Below, in pieces: positions 36,815 through 45,284 of a DNA stretch of 58,374 nucleotides. This DNA is from Sphingobacteriia bacterium. Its GTDB lineage: Bacteria > Bacteroidota > Bacteroidia > B-17B0 > Aurantibacillaceae. The notes under the pieces are model-generated. The model made no database searches and was not told the origin of the DNA. It was given only the letters and a program-made list of their open reading frames with translations. The translations under genes and the position numbers were made by a program. Location: assembly GCA_009927275.1 (NCBI GenBank), contig RFNG01000058.1, positions 1-58,374 of the forward strand. The letters are read 5' to 3'. Position 1 is the stretch's first letter, and the number at the start of each line of letters is the position of its first letter.

Positions 36815-37630
36815 CTAAGTTTTAATTTTAGCATAGGCTACAAAATACGGGTTAACTAAACTTTCAGTATTGTAACGCAATGGCGCTTTTGTTTCCCAAT
36901 TTAATATAGCGCCACCATTTTCTTCAATTATACATTGCCCTGCTGCGGTATCCCATTCCATCGTTTTACCAAAGCGTGGATACTCGTGTACCCGGTGTTC
37001 GGCAACATAAGCCTGTTTTAAACTGCCACCGGCAATTAACGTGTTAACATCTCCAAGTTTAAATTTTAGTGCATCTACATACTGGGCTTCATGTGCACCA
37101 AAAGCCGAACGGCTGCAGGCCACAGTATAAATATGAGGCAGTATCTTTTTTTCAATACGACATGCATCACAAAGCAATTCATCAAGAGGTTCTTTTATAT
37201 GCGGAATTTTTAAATAATAGGCACCGCAATGGCGCTCGGCAAAATACAACATACGTAGAGCCGGAAAATATAAAATACCCAAGCAGGGCACTCCTTGTTC
37301 AACAAGCGCAATATTAACGGCATAATCCGGATATTTTTTAATAAATGCCTTAGTGCCATCTAGCGGATCAACTAACCATAAACGGTTCCAAAGCTTTCGT
37401 TCGCTATAGGGTACAATAACTTGTTCTTCACTTATAATAGGAATCTTGCTTTTAACTAAATAATTAAATATAATATCATCGGCCGCTTTATCTGCATCGG
37501 TAACGGGCGAACCATCAGGCTTTAGCAACGTTGTAAAACCACTGAGCTGAATGGATTCTATACGCTCGCCGGCCTTTAAGGCAGCCATTATGCCCAGCTT
37601 TAAAAGCGCTGAGGGTTGCCAACTAATCAT
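36815..37630 (-). CDS. cysQ: CysQ-like 3'(2'),5'-bisphosphate nucleotidase / inositol-phosphatase family
   Basis: Mg-dependent phosphatase of the inositol monophosphatase superfamily, 271 aa. The metal site is the WLVDPLDGTKAFIK motif, preceded by an SEE pair (PIISEEQ), and the second signature is MEWDTAAGQCIIEENGG near the C-terminus. This fits CysQ, which hydrolyses 3'-phosphoadenosine 5'-phosphate to AMP. Inositol monophosphatase remains possible, as no sulfate-assimilation genes are near. It overlaps the cytochrome lipoprotein gene by 8 nt and is the last gene of the lipoprotein-mrp operon. Confidence 0.85.
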   Translation of the reverse strand: MISWQPSALLKLGIMAALKAGERIESIQLSGFTTLLKPDGSPVTDADKAADDIIFNYLVKSKIPIISEEQVIVPYSERKLWNRLWLVDPLDGTKAFIKKYPDYAVNIALVEQGVPCLGILYFPALRMLYFAERHCGAYYLKIPHIKEPLDELLCDACRIEKKILPHIYTVACSRSAFGAHEAQYVDALKFKLGDVNTLIAGGSLKQAYVAEHRVHEYPRFGKTMEWDTAAGQCIIEENGGAILNWETKAPLRYNTESLVNPYFVAYAKIKT

Positions 37631-38255
37631 TAGGTGAACCGTTTTGTATCCAGCGTTTAAGTTTTAAAATATCGCAGGCGTTAAGTGGGCTTGTATTTTT
37701 AGGCATGGCAGAATAATTAGCGTCATGCATTATGGAGCCCATAAAACGTAATTGCTTTGATTCCGCTTGCACCGAAACGTAGTCTTGTAAAGTAATTCCG
37801 CCTCCCGGCGCTGCGCCCAAATGACACCCCGTACACCATGTTTTAATAATTGGAAATACAGTTTTAGAAAATGTCGCTTCACTGGTATCGCAAAAGTGTC
37901 TTTCGGCGCTATCTTTAGGAGCACCGCGGGCAATCCAGTGGCGTATTTTATAAATATCAGAGGCAGAAAGTGCTGGGTATTGTTTTGGAGGCATTTCAGG
38001 CGAAGCGCCCGAAATTTGAATATATAACTCACTAAATGCGGGAAAGCCAGGCTTTATATAACGCTGTACGTCTTCATATACCGAAAAATTACCCAACTTT
38101 TTTTCACTACCATCGTGGCATCCGTTTTGAGTACAATGTGTAATTAATATGGGGCTTATATCGGTGTTATAATTGTGATTTTCGGTTTCGCCAATGGATT
38201 TAGTACAGCTTGTGGTACAAAGCCAAATAAAAAATAAAACCACACCTGTATTCAT
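37623..38255 (-). CDS. Lipoprotein with two haem-c-like motifs
   Basis: Exported lipoprotein of 210 aa with a lipobox ending at Cys17 (CTTSC). It is a duplication of a cytochrome-c-like domain. The first half has a CX4CH site (CTQNGCH, C41-C46-H47) and a later Met in PEMPPKQYP. The second half has a standard CXXCH (CTGCH, C141-C144-H145) with a Met in AMPKNTSP. CX4CH variants are common in Bacteroidota lipoproteins of this type. A periplasmic or surface electron-transfer role is inferred. It overlaps mrp by 4 nt and cysQ by 8 nt; the functional link to either is unclear. Confidence 0.8.
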   Translation of the reverse strand: MNTGVVLFFIWLCTTSCTKSIGETENHNYNTDISPILITHCTQNGCHDGSEKKLGNFSVYEDVQRYIKPGFPAFSELYIQISGASPEMPPKQYPALSASDIYKIRHWIARGAPKDSAERHFCDTSEATFSKTVFPIIKTWCTGCHLGAAPGGGITLQDYVSVQAESKQLRFMGSIMHDANYSAMPKNTSPLNACDILKLKRWIQNGSPND

Positions 38256-39319
38256 AATGAATGCAACAGGGAAATACGCTGGGCAACATTTTGTGCAAGC
38301 GCTATATATTGCTCTTGATAAATAGATTTATCGTGTAAAATAGCGGGTCGTCCGGCATCAGCGGCCTCACGTATACTTTGTATTAAAGGCAACTGTGCCA
38401 ACAGGGGAATATTAAGTTCTTCAGAAAGGTGCCGTACGCCGTCTTTACCAAAGATGTAATATTTATTTTGAGGCAATTCTTGTGGAGTAAACCAAGACAT
38501 ATTTTCAATAAGCCCAAGAACCGGAACATTTAACTGTGACAATTTAAACAGTGAGATGCCTTTTCGCGCATCAGCAATGGCAACAGGTTGTGGTGTACAC
38601 ACTATAACAGCGCCGCTAAGGGGTATTTGGCTACAAAGTGTTATATGGATATCCCCTGTTCCTGGAGGAAGGTCAACAATTAAATAATCTAATTCACCCC
38701 AGTCGGTATCAAAAAACAACTGCGTAAGTGCTTTGGTGGCCATGGGTCCGCGCAATGCAACGACCTGATCAGGAGCTGCTAAAAACCCAATAGAATTTAG
38801 TTTAATACCATAACTTTCAACGGGCGCCATTTTTTTTGCACCATTAAGCTCTGCAGGACCCGGCCGTTCATTTTCTACTCCAAACATAATATGTTGTGAG
38901 GGGCCATAAATGTCGGCATCAACAATGCCTACACGCGCTCCGGATAAGGAGAGGCCTAAGGCTAAATTTGCAGCTATAGTACTTTTCCCCACGCCGCCTT
39001 TTCCGCTGGCAACAGCAATAATGTGGCGTACATGTTTTAGTGCACCATCGGCCTTAGCTTTAGTATTAATTACTTCGGCATCCATGGTAACTGTAACTTC
39101 AGCATTTGAATCCACAAATTGTAAAATGGCATTTACACAAGCCTTATGAATAAGATCTTTCATCGGACAAGCCGGCGTTGTTAACATAACCGTAAATGCA
39201 ACACGGTTTTCAGTAATTTTTAAGTGGCGAATCATGCCCAGGGTTACCAAATCTTTTTTTAAATCTGGATCTTCCACATAACGTAAGGCATCTAAAACGG
39301 CCTTTTCAGTTATAGGCAT
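38252..39319 (-). CDS. mrp: Iron-sulfur cluster carrier protein Mrp/ApbC
   Basis: P-loop NTPase that carries Fe-S clusters to apoproteins, 355 aa. The N-terminal MIP18/DUF59 domain is about 1-90 (CPMKD at 51-55). The deviant Walker A is GKGGVGKST (106-114). The ATPase domain then shows VDADIYGPSQ and DLPPGTGD. In the usual CxxC region the sequence reads ENMSWFTPQELPQNKYYIFG, so the classical bridging CxxC pair is absent, as in many Bacteroidota homologues. It overlaps the haem lipoprotein gene by 4 nt and starts 4 nt after a small lipoprotein gene. Confidence 0.95.
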   Translation of the reverse strand: MPITEKAVLDALRYVEDPDLKKDLVTLGMIRHLKITENRVAFTVMLTTPACPMKDLIHKACVNAILQFVDSNAEVTVTMDAEVINTKAKADGALKHVRHIIAVASGKGGVGKSTIAANLALGLSLSGARVGIVDADIYGPSQHIMFGVENERPGPAELNGAKKMAPVESYGIKLNSIGFLAAPDQVVALRGPMATKALTQLFFDTDWGELDYLIVDLPPGTGDIHITLCSQIPLSGAVIVCTPQPVAIADARKGISLFKLSQLNVPVLGLIENMSWFTPQELPQNKYYIFGKDGVRHLSEELNIPLLAQLPLIQSIREAADAGRPAILHDKSIYQEQYIALAQNVAQRISLLHSL

Positions 39320-39323
39320 ATTT

Positions 39324-39518
39324 TTAATTTGAATTGGATGTTGCCGGCTGAACAGGAATATTCACGGAGCCTTCGGCCTCTTGTAAACGTTCATGTAAAT
39401 GCTTTTCCATAGAATCTTTAATGCGTTTGGCGTCGGCGTGCATTTTAGTTCGGTCTTCAGAAGCGGGTCCGCAGGAACAGATAAAACCGACACAAATAAT
39501 AATTATACGAAGTATCAT
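39324..39518 (-). CDS. Small lipoprotein, 64 aa
   Basis: The N-terminus is a hydrophobic signal (MILRIIIICVGFICSC) with a lipobox-like ICSC, followed by a charged helical segment (KMHADAKRIKDSMEKHLHER) and a polar tail. I do not recognise a family. A -7-like box TACCTTTA (39523-39530, minus strand) precedes the ATG by 4 nt, with the same AATT spacer as panD and fabI. It is the first gene of the mrp operon. It is likely anchored in a membrane; function unknown. Confidence 0.65.
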   Translation of the reverse strand: MILRIIIICVGFICSCGPASEDRTKMHADAKRIKDSMEKHLHERLQEAEGSVNIPVQPATSNSN

Positions 39519-39531
39519 AATTTAAAGGTAT

Positions 39532-39556
39532 AAAAAAAGGGCCTATAAGGCCCTTT
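39532..39556 (-). terminator. Intrinsic terminator of the Ala-rich lipoprotein gene
   Basis: AAAGGGCC (39536-39543), loop TATAA, GGCCCTTT (39549-39556). On the minus strand the stem is followed by a T tract (the A run at 39532-39538). It ends the transcript of 39581-39772, just before the -7 box of the next operon. Confidence 0.85.
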
Positions 39557-39580
39557 AATAAATCTGATTAAAACCCCTAT

Positions 39581-39772
39581 TTAGTGAGCAGGAGCTTCAG
39601 CAGCAGTTGCAGCTTCAGCAGCAGATGCATCAACAGCAGGAGCTTCTTCTACAGGAGCAGGAGCTTCTACAGCAGCAGAATCAACTTCATTAGCAGTAGC
39701 TTCAGCAGCACCACCACAAGAATACAAAGTAGCTAAAGCAGCTACAGCAACGATTGAAAGTACTTTTTTCAT
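39581..39772 (-). CDS. Small Ala/Glu-rich lipoprotein, 63 aa
   Basis: Signal peptide MKKVLSIVAVAALATLYSC with a good lipobox (LYSC), then a low-complexity tail of Ala, Glu, Pro and Val (for example EAPAPVEEAPAVDASAAEA). Small lipoproteins of this composition are frequent and often abundant in Bacteroidota. The gene stands alone, with a strong terminator behind it, which suggests high expression. The region upstream holds a TAATTTG-like box with imperfect spacing. The role is unknown; it may be structural in the envelope. Confidence 0.75.
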   Translation of the reverse strand: MKKVLSIVAVAALATLYSCGGAAEATANEVDSAAVEAPAPVEEAPAVDASAAEAATAAEAPAH

Positions 39773-39941
39773 TTTTTAGTTTTTTAAGTTTGCAAATTAA
39801 TCGCATTTTAACCAAATAGTAACCCAATGCAAAGAAAAAAAATTATAAATAGCTGATTACCAACTATATAAATTTAAAATCGTATATTAATTAAAATTAA
39901 AATTAATAAAATAGGGTTACTTTTATACACTTTTAGCATCA

Positions 39942-40516
39942 ATGCATACAAACTTACATCTAATTAGCCCGTTTACTTCAGATCACGATGTGCTATCTGA
40001 TTTATTAAATGAGCGTGTTGGAGGGTATGAAAAATTTAAATCAAAATATTTCAGCATGATACATGCTCTGGTATATAAAAATAGTGGCACCCAAACAGAT
40101 GCTGAAGATTTGTTTCAGGAAAGCCTTTGGGTTTTATTAGAAAATTTAAGAAAACCCGAATTTCGATTAAGCTGTCAACTTAGTACCTATTTGTACGCAG
40201 TGGCTAAACGCATTTGGCTTAAACAACTGAATTATAATCAAAAATCAAAATTGTACATAGAACATGAAGCCGCCACCGAAGGAATTGAATTAGAAATTAC
40301 TGAAACGGAAGCGCACGAAAAAAATCTTACACGATTAAACAGGGCTTTTGATCGGCTCGGCAGCCCCTGTGCAGAATTAATTAAAGATTATTACATTAAT
40401 GGATTTACAATGGAAAAGCTGGCTGGCAAATGGCATTATACCAATACAGACACGGCCAAAACCCAAAATATAAATGCCTGCAACGTTTACGAAAATTATT
40501 TTTTGAAACCCCATGA
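39942..40516 (+). CDS. ECF-type RNA polymerase sigma factor, frameshifted near the 3' end
   Basis: Sigma-70 family ECF factor. The region 2 core is at about 30-95 (YKNSGTQTDAEDLFQESLWVLLENL, then STYLYAVAKRIWLKQL). Region 4 includes ELIKDYYINGFTMEKLAGK. One A is missing in the run at 40465-40468: the expected region-4 helix TAKTQKYKCLQRLRKLFF appears only in the next frame. That frame stops at TGA 40514-40516, overlapping the protease ATG (ATGA). Restored length is about 191 aa. As written, the frame runs to 40526 with an altered C-terminus. It forms an operon with the membrane protease, which may serve as its anti-sigma partner. Confidence 0.83.
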
Positions 40517-41553
40517 TGACCACTGAAGAATATTTTGAGCGCGCCGAATTAGGTTTGTTAAGTACTGAAGAATTAGAGGCTTTTACTATCAGGCTCCAAA
40601 CGGATCCTTTATTCAATAAAGACTGGCAAGCCTTTCTTGAATTCAAATCAACATTGGCATATATGCAACGAAAACAAAAATTTAAAAAGCAATATGCTCA
40701 GGAAAATACAATACATTCCAAAACAAACCGGCATCCTTTTAAAATACAGCTTGCCGCCGCCGCCGTAATTATTGTAATAAGTATTTTTTCAACGATATTA
40801 ATTTTACGTTTTTCGGGATTGTTTTTGCATTCTAATAGCCGTGAAATCACGTATCTTAATCGCAAAGTAGATTATATTGATCAGCATCAGCGTGCAGCAA
40901 AATCAACAGAGGCTTTAAAAAAACGAAAAGAACTTTCGGCACATGCTAGTAATGAAGGCAGCGCATTTGCTATAAATAACCAAGGTCTTTTATTAACCAG
41001 TTACCATTTAATACAAGGCTTTAATGAAATGTTTATTAGTAATGATGCATTTGAACGCATTCCCGTAAAATTAGAATTTGCAAACCCCGAATTGGATATT
41101 GCTGTTTTAAAAATTCAAGACAGCTTGGTTTACCAAAACTGGAAAATACCCTATAATTTCCGCTACAGCGATTGCCGCCTGGGTGAAGATGTTTTTACGC
41201 TCGGGTATCCCCGAAAAGATGTTGTTTATGGAACCGGTGTTTTAAGCTCAAGAACAGGGTTTGATGAAGACAGCACCATGTGTCAAATTTCAATTCCTGT
41301 AAATCCCGGAAACAGCGGAGGACCAGTTTTTGATAAAAACGGACAAGTAATAGGCATGATTAAAGGAAAAAATATGTCAGCGGAAGGCGAATCCTTTGCG
41401 CTGAAAGCCCCAGCCATTAAATCTGTTATAGAAGGCCATAAAATCCAAAATGGCATTGCCAATACTGTTAATAAATTAATGGGATGTAATCGCGATTTGC
41501 AATTAAAACGTATAAATCCATATGTTTTTAATGTGGTAGTTTTTAAACATTAA
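40513..41553 (+). CDS. Membrane-anchored trypsin-like (S1C) protease with anti-sigma-like N-domain
   Basis: A protein of 346 aa with a short cytoplasmic N-domain (1-75), one transmembrane helix (about 78-100) and a periplasmic trypsin/HtrA-like domain. The catalytic triad is H165 (TSYHLIQG), D195 (PELDIAVLK) and S268 (NPGNSGGPV). There is no PDZ domain. The N-domain sits where anti-sigma factors bind their ECF partner, and the gene overlaps the ECF sigma gene by 4 nt. This suggests one protein that combines anti-sigma tether and envelope sensor/protease. I infer this from layout; a known zinc-type anti-sigma motif is not visible. Confidence 0.8.
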   Translation: MMTTEEYFERAELGLLSTEELEAFTIRLQTDPLFNKDWQAFLEFKSTLAYMQRKQKFKKQYAQENTIHSKTNRHPFKIQLAAAAVIIVISIFSTILILRFSGLFLHSNSREITYLNRKVDYIDQHQRAAKSTEALKKRKELSAHASNEGSAFAINNQGLLLTSYHLIQGFNEMFISNDAFERIPVKLEFANPELDIAVLKIQDSLVYQNWKIPYNFRYSDCRLGEDVFTLGYPRKDVVYGTGVLSSRTGFDEDSTMCQISIPVNPGNSGGPVFDKNGQVIGMIKGKNMSAEGESFALKAPAIKSVIEGHKIQNGIANTVNKLMGCNRDLQLKRINPYVFNVVVFKH

Positions 41554-41722
41554 AAAGCTGTAATTTATTTAGGGTTTAGGTTTAATCATAAAATAAATGT
41601 TTGTGATTATTAAATTCTCCTGTACAAATCTTAACGTCAATGCCACACGCATTAAAAACTTGGTTGTGCAATCTATGAGTATTAGTTGGGCGGAAAATGC
41701 TAATTTGTTTAGGTTTTAAATG

Positions 41723-42184
41723 TTATCGTTTTTCTATTCTCATCCATACAACAGCATAAAAACCATACTCACCTTCTACACCAAACTGAATAAAGTGTTT
41801 AATTTTTGTTTCTGTAACAGATAATTCATCTTTAACCTTTGGTCGTTTATCAAAGTATTGAGCAATTGCTAATTGTTTTTCGGCTTTAACAGTAGCATCA
41901 GCTAATGCAGATTGATAGGCTTCTTATTCGGTTTTACCCAAACCCTGTCCCTGCGACCACACAGTATATCTCCAATTAGGGTCTTTAAAATTAACTTTAT
42001 CAGGAGGAACCATCATATCTCTTTCTTGAAATATCATATCTCCAAATCGCCAATCATTTTTAAACCATGCAGTATCAATATACCCTGTTACTATTTCATA
42101 ATTGTTAATGGACTCATTGGATTCTTGTTGAGCAAAACACAACATGCTTAATAGCAACGAAAGGGATAAGATTGTATTTTTAAT
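41723..42184 (-). pseudogene. Decayed exported-protein gene (start lost, internal TAA)
   Basis: One frame on the minus strand reads as a signal peptide (KNTILSLSLLLSMLCFAQQ), then NNYEIVTGYIDTAWFKNDW and WSQGQGLGKTE. It next meets TAA (41921-41923) and continues as EAYQSALADATVKAEKQLAI through to YGFYAVVWMRIEKR and a stop at 41723. Where ATG should precede KNTIL the sequence has ATT (42184). The internal TAA probably replaces a Lys codon (GKTE-K-EAYQ). Unlike the five single-base deletions in this window, these are substitutions, so true decay is likelier. The family is not recognised; the second half has the look of a small LPP20-like lipoprotein domain. The 169 bases between it and the protease gene hold no supported gene. 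Confidence 0.65.
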
Positions 42185-42243
42185 AACTTATTTATTAGAT
42201 TTAAAGATAGTTTAATTTGTTTTGAAACATGTAACTTAAACCC

Positions 42244-43890
42244 GTGTTAAGGCGCCTGAATATTTCAAATTTTGCATTAGTAAAACATGCCGAGTTGGAG
42301 TTTAGTCCGGGTTTAAATGTTATAACAGGAGAATCAGGTTCGGGTAAATCACTATTGGTAGACGCTCTTGAACTTTTAATTGGGCAGCGCGCCCGCCACA
42401 CAAATACCAGCGGTTTAAAATGCATTATTGAGGGGCATTTTGACTCGCATCCTGAATTAAAAGCACTTATAAAACACATTCACGTTGATGATTTTGGACA
42501 GCAGCTTATTATCAGGCGCGAAATATACGATGGAAAATCCAGAACCTTTGTAAATGATACTCCGGTAGTACTTGGTGATTTAAAGCGCGTGGGCGCCTTA
42601 CTTTTAGATTTGCATCATCAAGACGATACGGCCGATTTATGGGATACCGATTTCCAAATGCAGTGGCTGGATGGATTTTTAAATACGCCGACAACCCGTT
42701 TACGTTATAATGAAGCATTTGCACTTTACGAAAAGGCAATACATGACATTAATACATATAATCAGGCCATTGAAAAACGCGCGCGCGAAGAAGACTATAT
42801 TCAGTTTCAACTGAATGAAATGAATGCTATCAATTTAAAACCAGGCTCCTATGCTTTATGGATGGAGGAATTAAAACGTTTGGAAAACGCCGAGCGGTTT
42901 AGTTCACAATTACAATTTTGCCAGGAGGCATTACAAACCGGAGAGCATAATATTCAAGATCAGCTTAAAGGGGTCCAAAAACAGCTACAAGATGTTTCAG
43001 TAGATGGCGCTAAAGAACTGGTAAATCGGTTACATCAGGTGCGATTAGAAATTACCGATATAGCACAAGAACTCGATTCGTTGGGCGCGCAGTATAATCA
43101 AAATCCGGCGCGCTTAGCGGAACTTCAAGAGCTTATTTATAAACTGCAAAAGCTAATGAAAAAGCATGGTATTTCGGATGAACCGGCATACCATACATTA
43201 TGGCAGTCCTACCTTGATTTTAATGAAGAAACACAACGCCTACAACACGCCTGTGCTTCGGCAACACAAATTAAAAGTAAACAATTTGAAATTTTACAAA
43301 CGCTGGGTTTGTCCTTACGCACCGCACGGCATAAACTGGCTGCTGAGTTGGAACCCATAGTGGAACAAGAGTTAAAAAAATTGGGAATGCCTTCGGCGGT
43401 ATTTAAATTAGAATTTACTGCGCTTGATGCCCCTGCCGCCCAAGGGCTTGACCGTTTAAATATATGTTTTTCAGCAAACAGGGGTCAACCCCCACGTCCT
43501 GTTGCGCAGGTTGCAAGTGGCGGCGAGCGCGCACGATTAATGCTAGCTTTAAAAGCGCAGCGCGCAGCGCATCAATCAAACACCACATTAATTTTTGACG
43601 AAATTGATGCAGGCGTAAGCGGCGCTATTGCGGATCGTTTGGGTCGAAAACTTTTACAGCTTGGTAAACATGTACAGGTAATATCAATTAGCCATTTGCC
43701 CCAAATTGCTTCTAAAGGCCAACAGCATTTAAAAATATATAAAACAGAACATGAAAATACCACCGAAACGCATGTTAAAATTTTAAACCCAACAGAGCGT
43801 ATTCAAGAAATTGCCAGCATGCTGAGTAATGGTGAAATCACACAAAAAGCGCTTGAAAATGCCGCACAGTTATTACAAGAGCATTATTGA
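42244..43890 (+). CDS. recN: DNA repair protein RecN
   Basis: SMC-like ATPase of double-strand-break repair, 548 aa. The N-terminal Walker A is GESGSGKS (29-36) after FSPGLNVIT. Long helical coiled-coil regions follow (about 150-370). The C-terminal ABC half has the signature SGGERARLMLALK, Walker B TLIFDEIDAGVSG, and the ISHLPQIAS switch. The start is GTG at 42244 (MLRRLNISNFALV); no ATG gives the conserved N-terminus. The promoter is not clear. fabI begins 18 nt after the stop, with its own -7 box. Confidence 0.96.
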   Translation: MLRRLNISNFALVKHAELEFSPGLNVITGESGSGKSLLVDALELLIGQRARHTNTSGLKCIIEGHFDSHPELKALIKHIHVDDFGQQLIIRREIYDGKSRTFVNDTPVVLGDLKRVGALLLDLHHQDDTADLWDTDFQMQWLDGFLNTPTTRLRYNEAFALYEKAIHDINTYNQAIEKRAREEDYIQFQLNEMNAINLKPGSYALWMEELKRLENAERFSSQLQFCQEALQTGEHNIQDQLKGVQKQLQDVSVDGAKELVNRLHQVRLEITDIAQELDSLGAQYNQNPARLAELQELIYKLQKLMKKHGISDEPAYHTLWQSYLDFNEETQRLQHACASATQIKSKQFEILQTLGLSLRTARHKLAAELEPIVEQELKKLGMPSAVFKLEFTALDAPAAQGLDRLNICFSANRGQPPRPVAQVASGGERARLMLALKAQRAAHQSNTTLIFDEIDAGVSGAIADRLGRKLLQLGKHVQVISISHLPQIASKGQQHLKIYKTEHENTTETHVKILNPTERIQEIASMLSNGEITQKALENAAQLLQEHY

Positions 43891-43896
43891 ATTATG

Positions 43897-43904
43897 TATC
43901 TTTG
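43897..43904 (+). promoter_or_regulatory. -7 box of fabI (TATCTTTG)
   Basis: TATCTTTG-AATT-ATG: the box starts 6 nt after the recN stop and ends 4 nt before the fabI ATG, the same geometry as panD. The transcript would begin at the start codon, so fabI can be expressed independently of recN as a leaderless message. Confidence 0.65.
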
Positions 43905-43908
43905 AATT

Positions 43909-44724
43909 ATGTCATATCAATTGTTAAAAGGCAAACGGGGGATAATTACCGGAGCTTTAGATTCCAGTTCCATTGCATGGAAGGTTGCACAACGTGCACA
44001 CGAAGAAGGCGCGCAATTTACATTAACCAATGCCCCTATTGCCATGCGTATGGGCGAAATACATAAGCTGGCAGAGGCTACAGGATCAAAAATTATTCCT
44101 GCGGATGCTACCAATGTAGACGATATTACAACACTTTATCAAGAATCGATGCAGGTTATGGGGGGTAAAATTGATTTTGTGCTGCACTCAATAGGCATGA
44201 GTGTTAACATTCGAAAAAACGTACCTTATACGGCTTTAAATTATGAGTATTTTAATAAAGGTATAGATGTTTCAGCATTATCCTTTCATAAAATGTTGGC
44301 TGTGGCCCATAAGCTGGACGCACTAAACACACACGCCTCAGTGGTAGCCCTAAGTTATATTGCAGCCCAACGTGCGTATCCGTTTTATACGGATATGGCA
44401 GACATTAAAGCCATGCTTGAAAGTATTGCCCGAACCTTTGGATATCATTATGGCAAACAAAAACAGGTACGCATAAATACCGTATCGCAATCACCTACAC
44501 GCACGGTTGCAGGCAGCGGCATAAAAGGATTTGATGCTTTTTTTGAATTTGCTCAGGCACAGTCACCTCTTGGAAATGCCAGTGCTGAAAGTTGTGCCGA
44601 TTTTTGCGTAGCCCTGTTTAGCGATTTAACCCGAATGGTAACCATGCAAAATCTGTATCACGACGGGGGATATTCTTCAACAGGCGTTAGCCAACAACAA
44701 TTGGATTTAATTCAACACACATAA
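43909..44724 (+). CDS. fabI: Enoyl-[acyl-carrier-protein] reductase FabI
   Basis: NADH-dependent enoyl-ACP reductase, the last step of each fatty-acid elongation cycle. It is a short-chain dehydrogenase fold of 271 aa with the FabI-type nucleotide loop GALDSSSIAWKVAQ near the N-terminus and LHSIGMS in the middle. The catalytic Tyr-x6-Lys spacing is in FYTDMADIKAMLES. INTVSQSPTRTVAGSGIKGF is the substrate-loop region typical of FabI. The next gene overlaps the stop by one base (TAATG). Confidence 0.95.
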   Translation: MSYQLLKGKRGIITGALDSSSIAWKVAQRAHEEGAQFTLTNAPIAMRMGEIHKLAEATGSKIIPADATNVDDITTLYQESMQVMGGKIDFVLHSIGMSVNIRKNVPYTALNYEYFNKGIDVSALSFHKMLAVAHKLDALNTHASVVALSYIAAQRAYPFYTDMADIKAMLESIARTFGYHYGKQKQVRINTVSQSPTRTVAGSGIKGFDAFFEFAQAQSPLGNASAESCADFCVALFSDLTRMVTMQNLYHDGGYSSTGVSQQQLDLIQHT

Positions 44725-45269
44725 TGATGCTGCAAAATCACTGGGTTAAAAACGATAAAAAAGCCTATTTATTAATCGGACTTTTTTCAACGGTAGTTTT
44801 TGTAGCCGTTGTGATTTTAGGTCGGGTAAAATGGGAGGTAAATCTTGGATTTAATGTACATGTTTTTGCTTTATTAAATGCCATTATAAATACCTGTATT
44901 GCGATAGTATTACTTGCAGCGCTGTGGGCCGTTAAATCAAAAAAATTTCAATTGCACAAAGCGTTAATGCTAACAGCGCTGGTAATGTCGATATTATTTT
45001 TAGTGTCCTACATTTTGCATCATTTACTTTCGGGAGAAACCCGCTTTGGGGGCACCGGCGCTATGCGGGTTGTATATTATAGCCTTTTAGTTAGTCATAT
45101 TATTTTAGCAGCACTTATTTTGCCATTTATACTATATACGGCTTACCGCGGTTTAACAGGAGAGTACGATCGGCATAAAAAAATAGCCCGCTATACTTGG
45201 CCGCTTTGGTTTTATGTTGCTGTTACGGGGCCATTGGTATATTTTTTAATTAGCCCCTATTATCAATAG
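44724..45269 (+). CDS. DUF420 family membrane protein
   Basis: Protein of 181 aa with five hydrophobic segments (about 16-36, 47-67, 79-99, 117-138, 158-176). It contains the family's conserved His residues near helix ends (NVHVFALLN, ILHHLLSG, LVSHIILA). DUF420 proteins lie near cytochrome oxidase or Sco genes in many genomes and resemble CtaM-type assembly factors, but no oxidase genes are present here. It overlaps fabI by one base and precedes a haem/copper lipoprotein by 15 nt, which supports a link to metalloenzyme maturation. Confidence 0.83.
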   Translation: MMLQNHWVKNDKKAYLLIGLFSTVVFVAVVILGRVKWEVNLGFNVHVFALLNAIINTCIAIVLLAALWAVKSKKFQLHKALMLTALVMSILFLVSYILHHLLSGETRFGGTGAMRVVYYSLLVSHIILAALILPFILYTAYRGLTGEYDRHKKIARYTWPLWFYVAVTGPLVYFLISPYYQ

Positions 45270-45284
45270 GAAATTTAAAATTCA

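Noticed and set aside
41559-41722. A continuation of the decayed gene's frame past its second TAA, with a His-rich peptide resembling a nuclease-toxin tail
   Set aside because: About 36 codons only, after a natural-looking end; the H/H/GID pattern is too short to distinguish from chance.
41921-41923. Reassigned TAA codon or programmed readthrough
   Set aside because: All other genes in the window end normally at TAA, and this gene also lacks a start codon, so decay is simpler.
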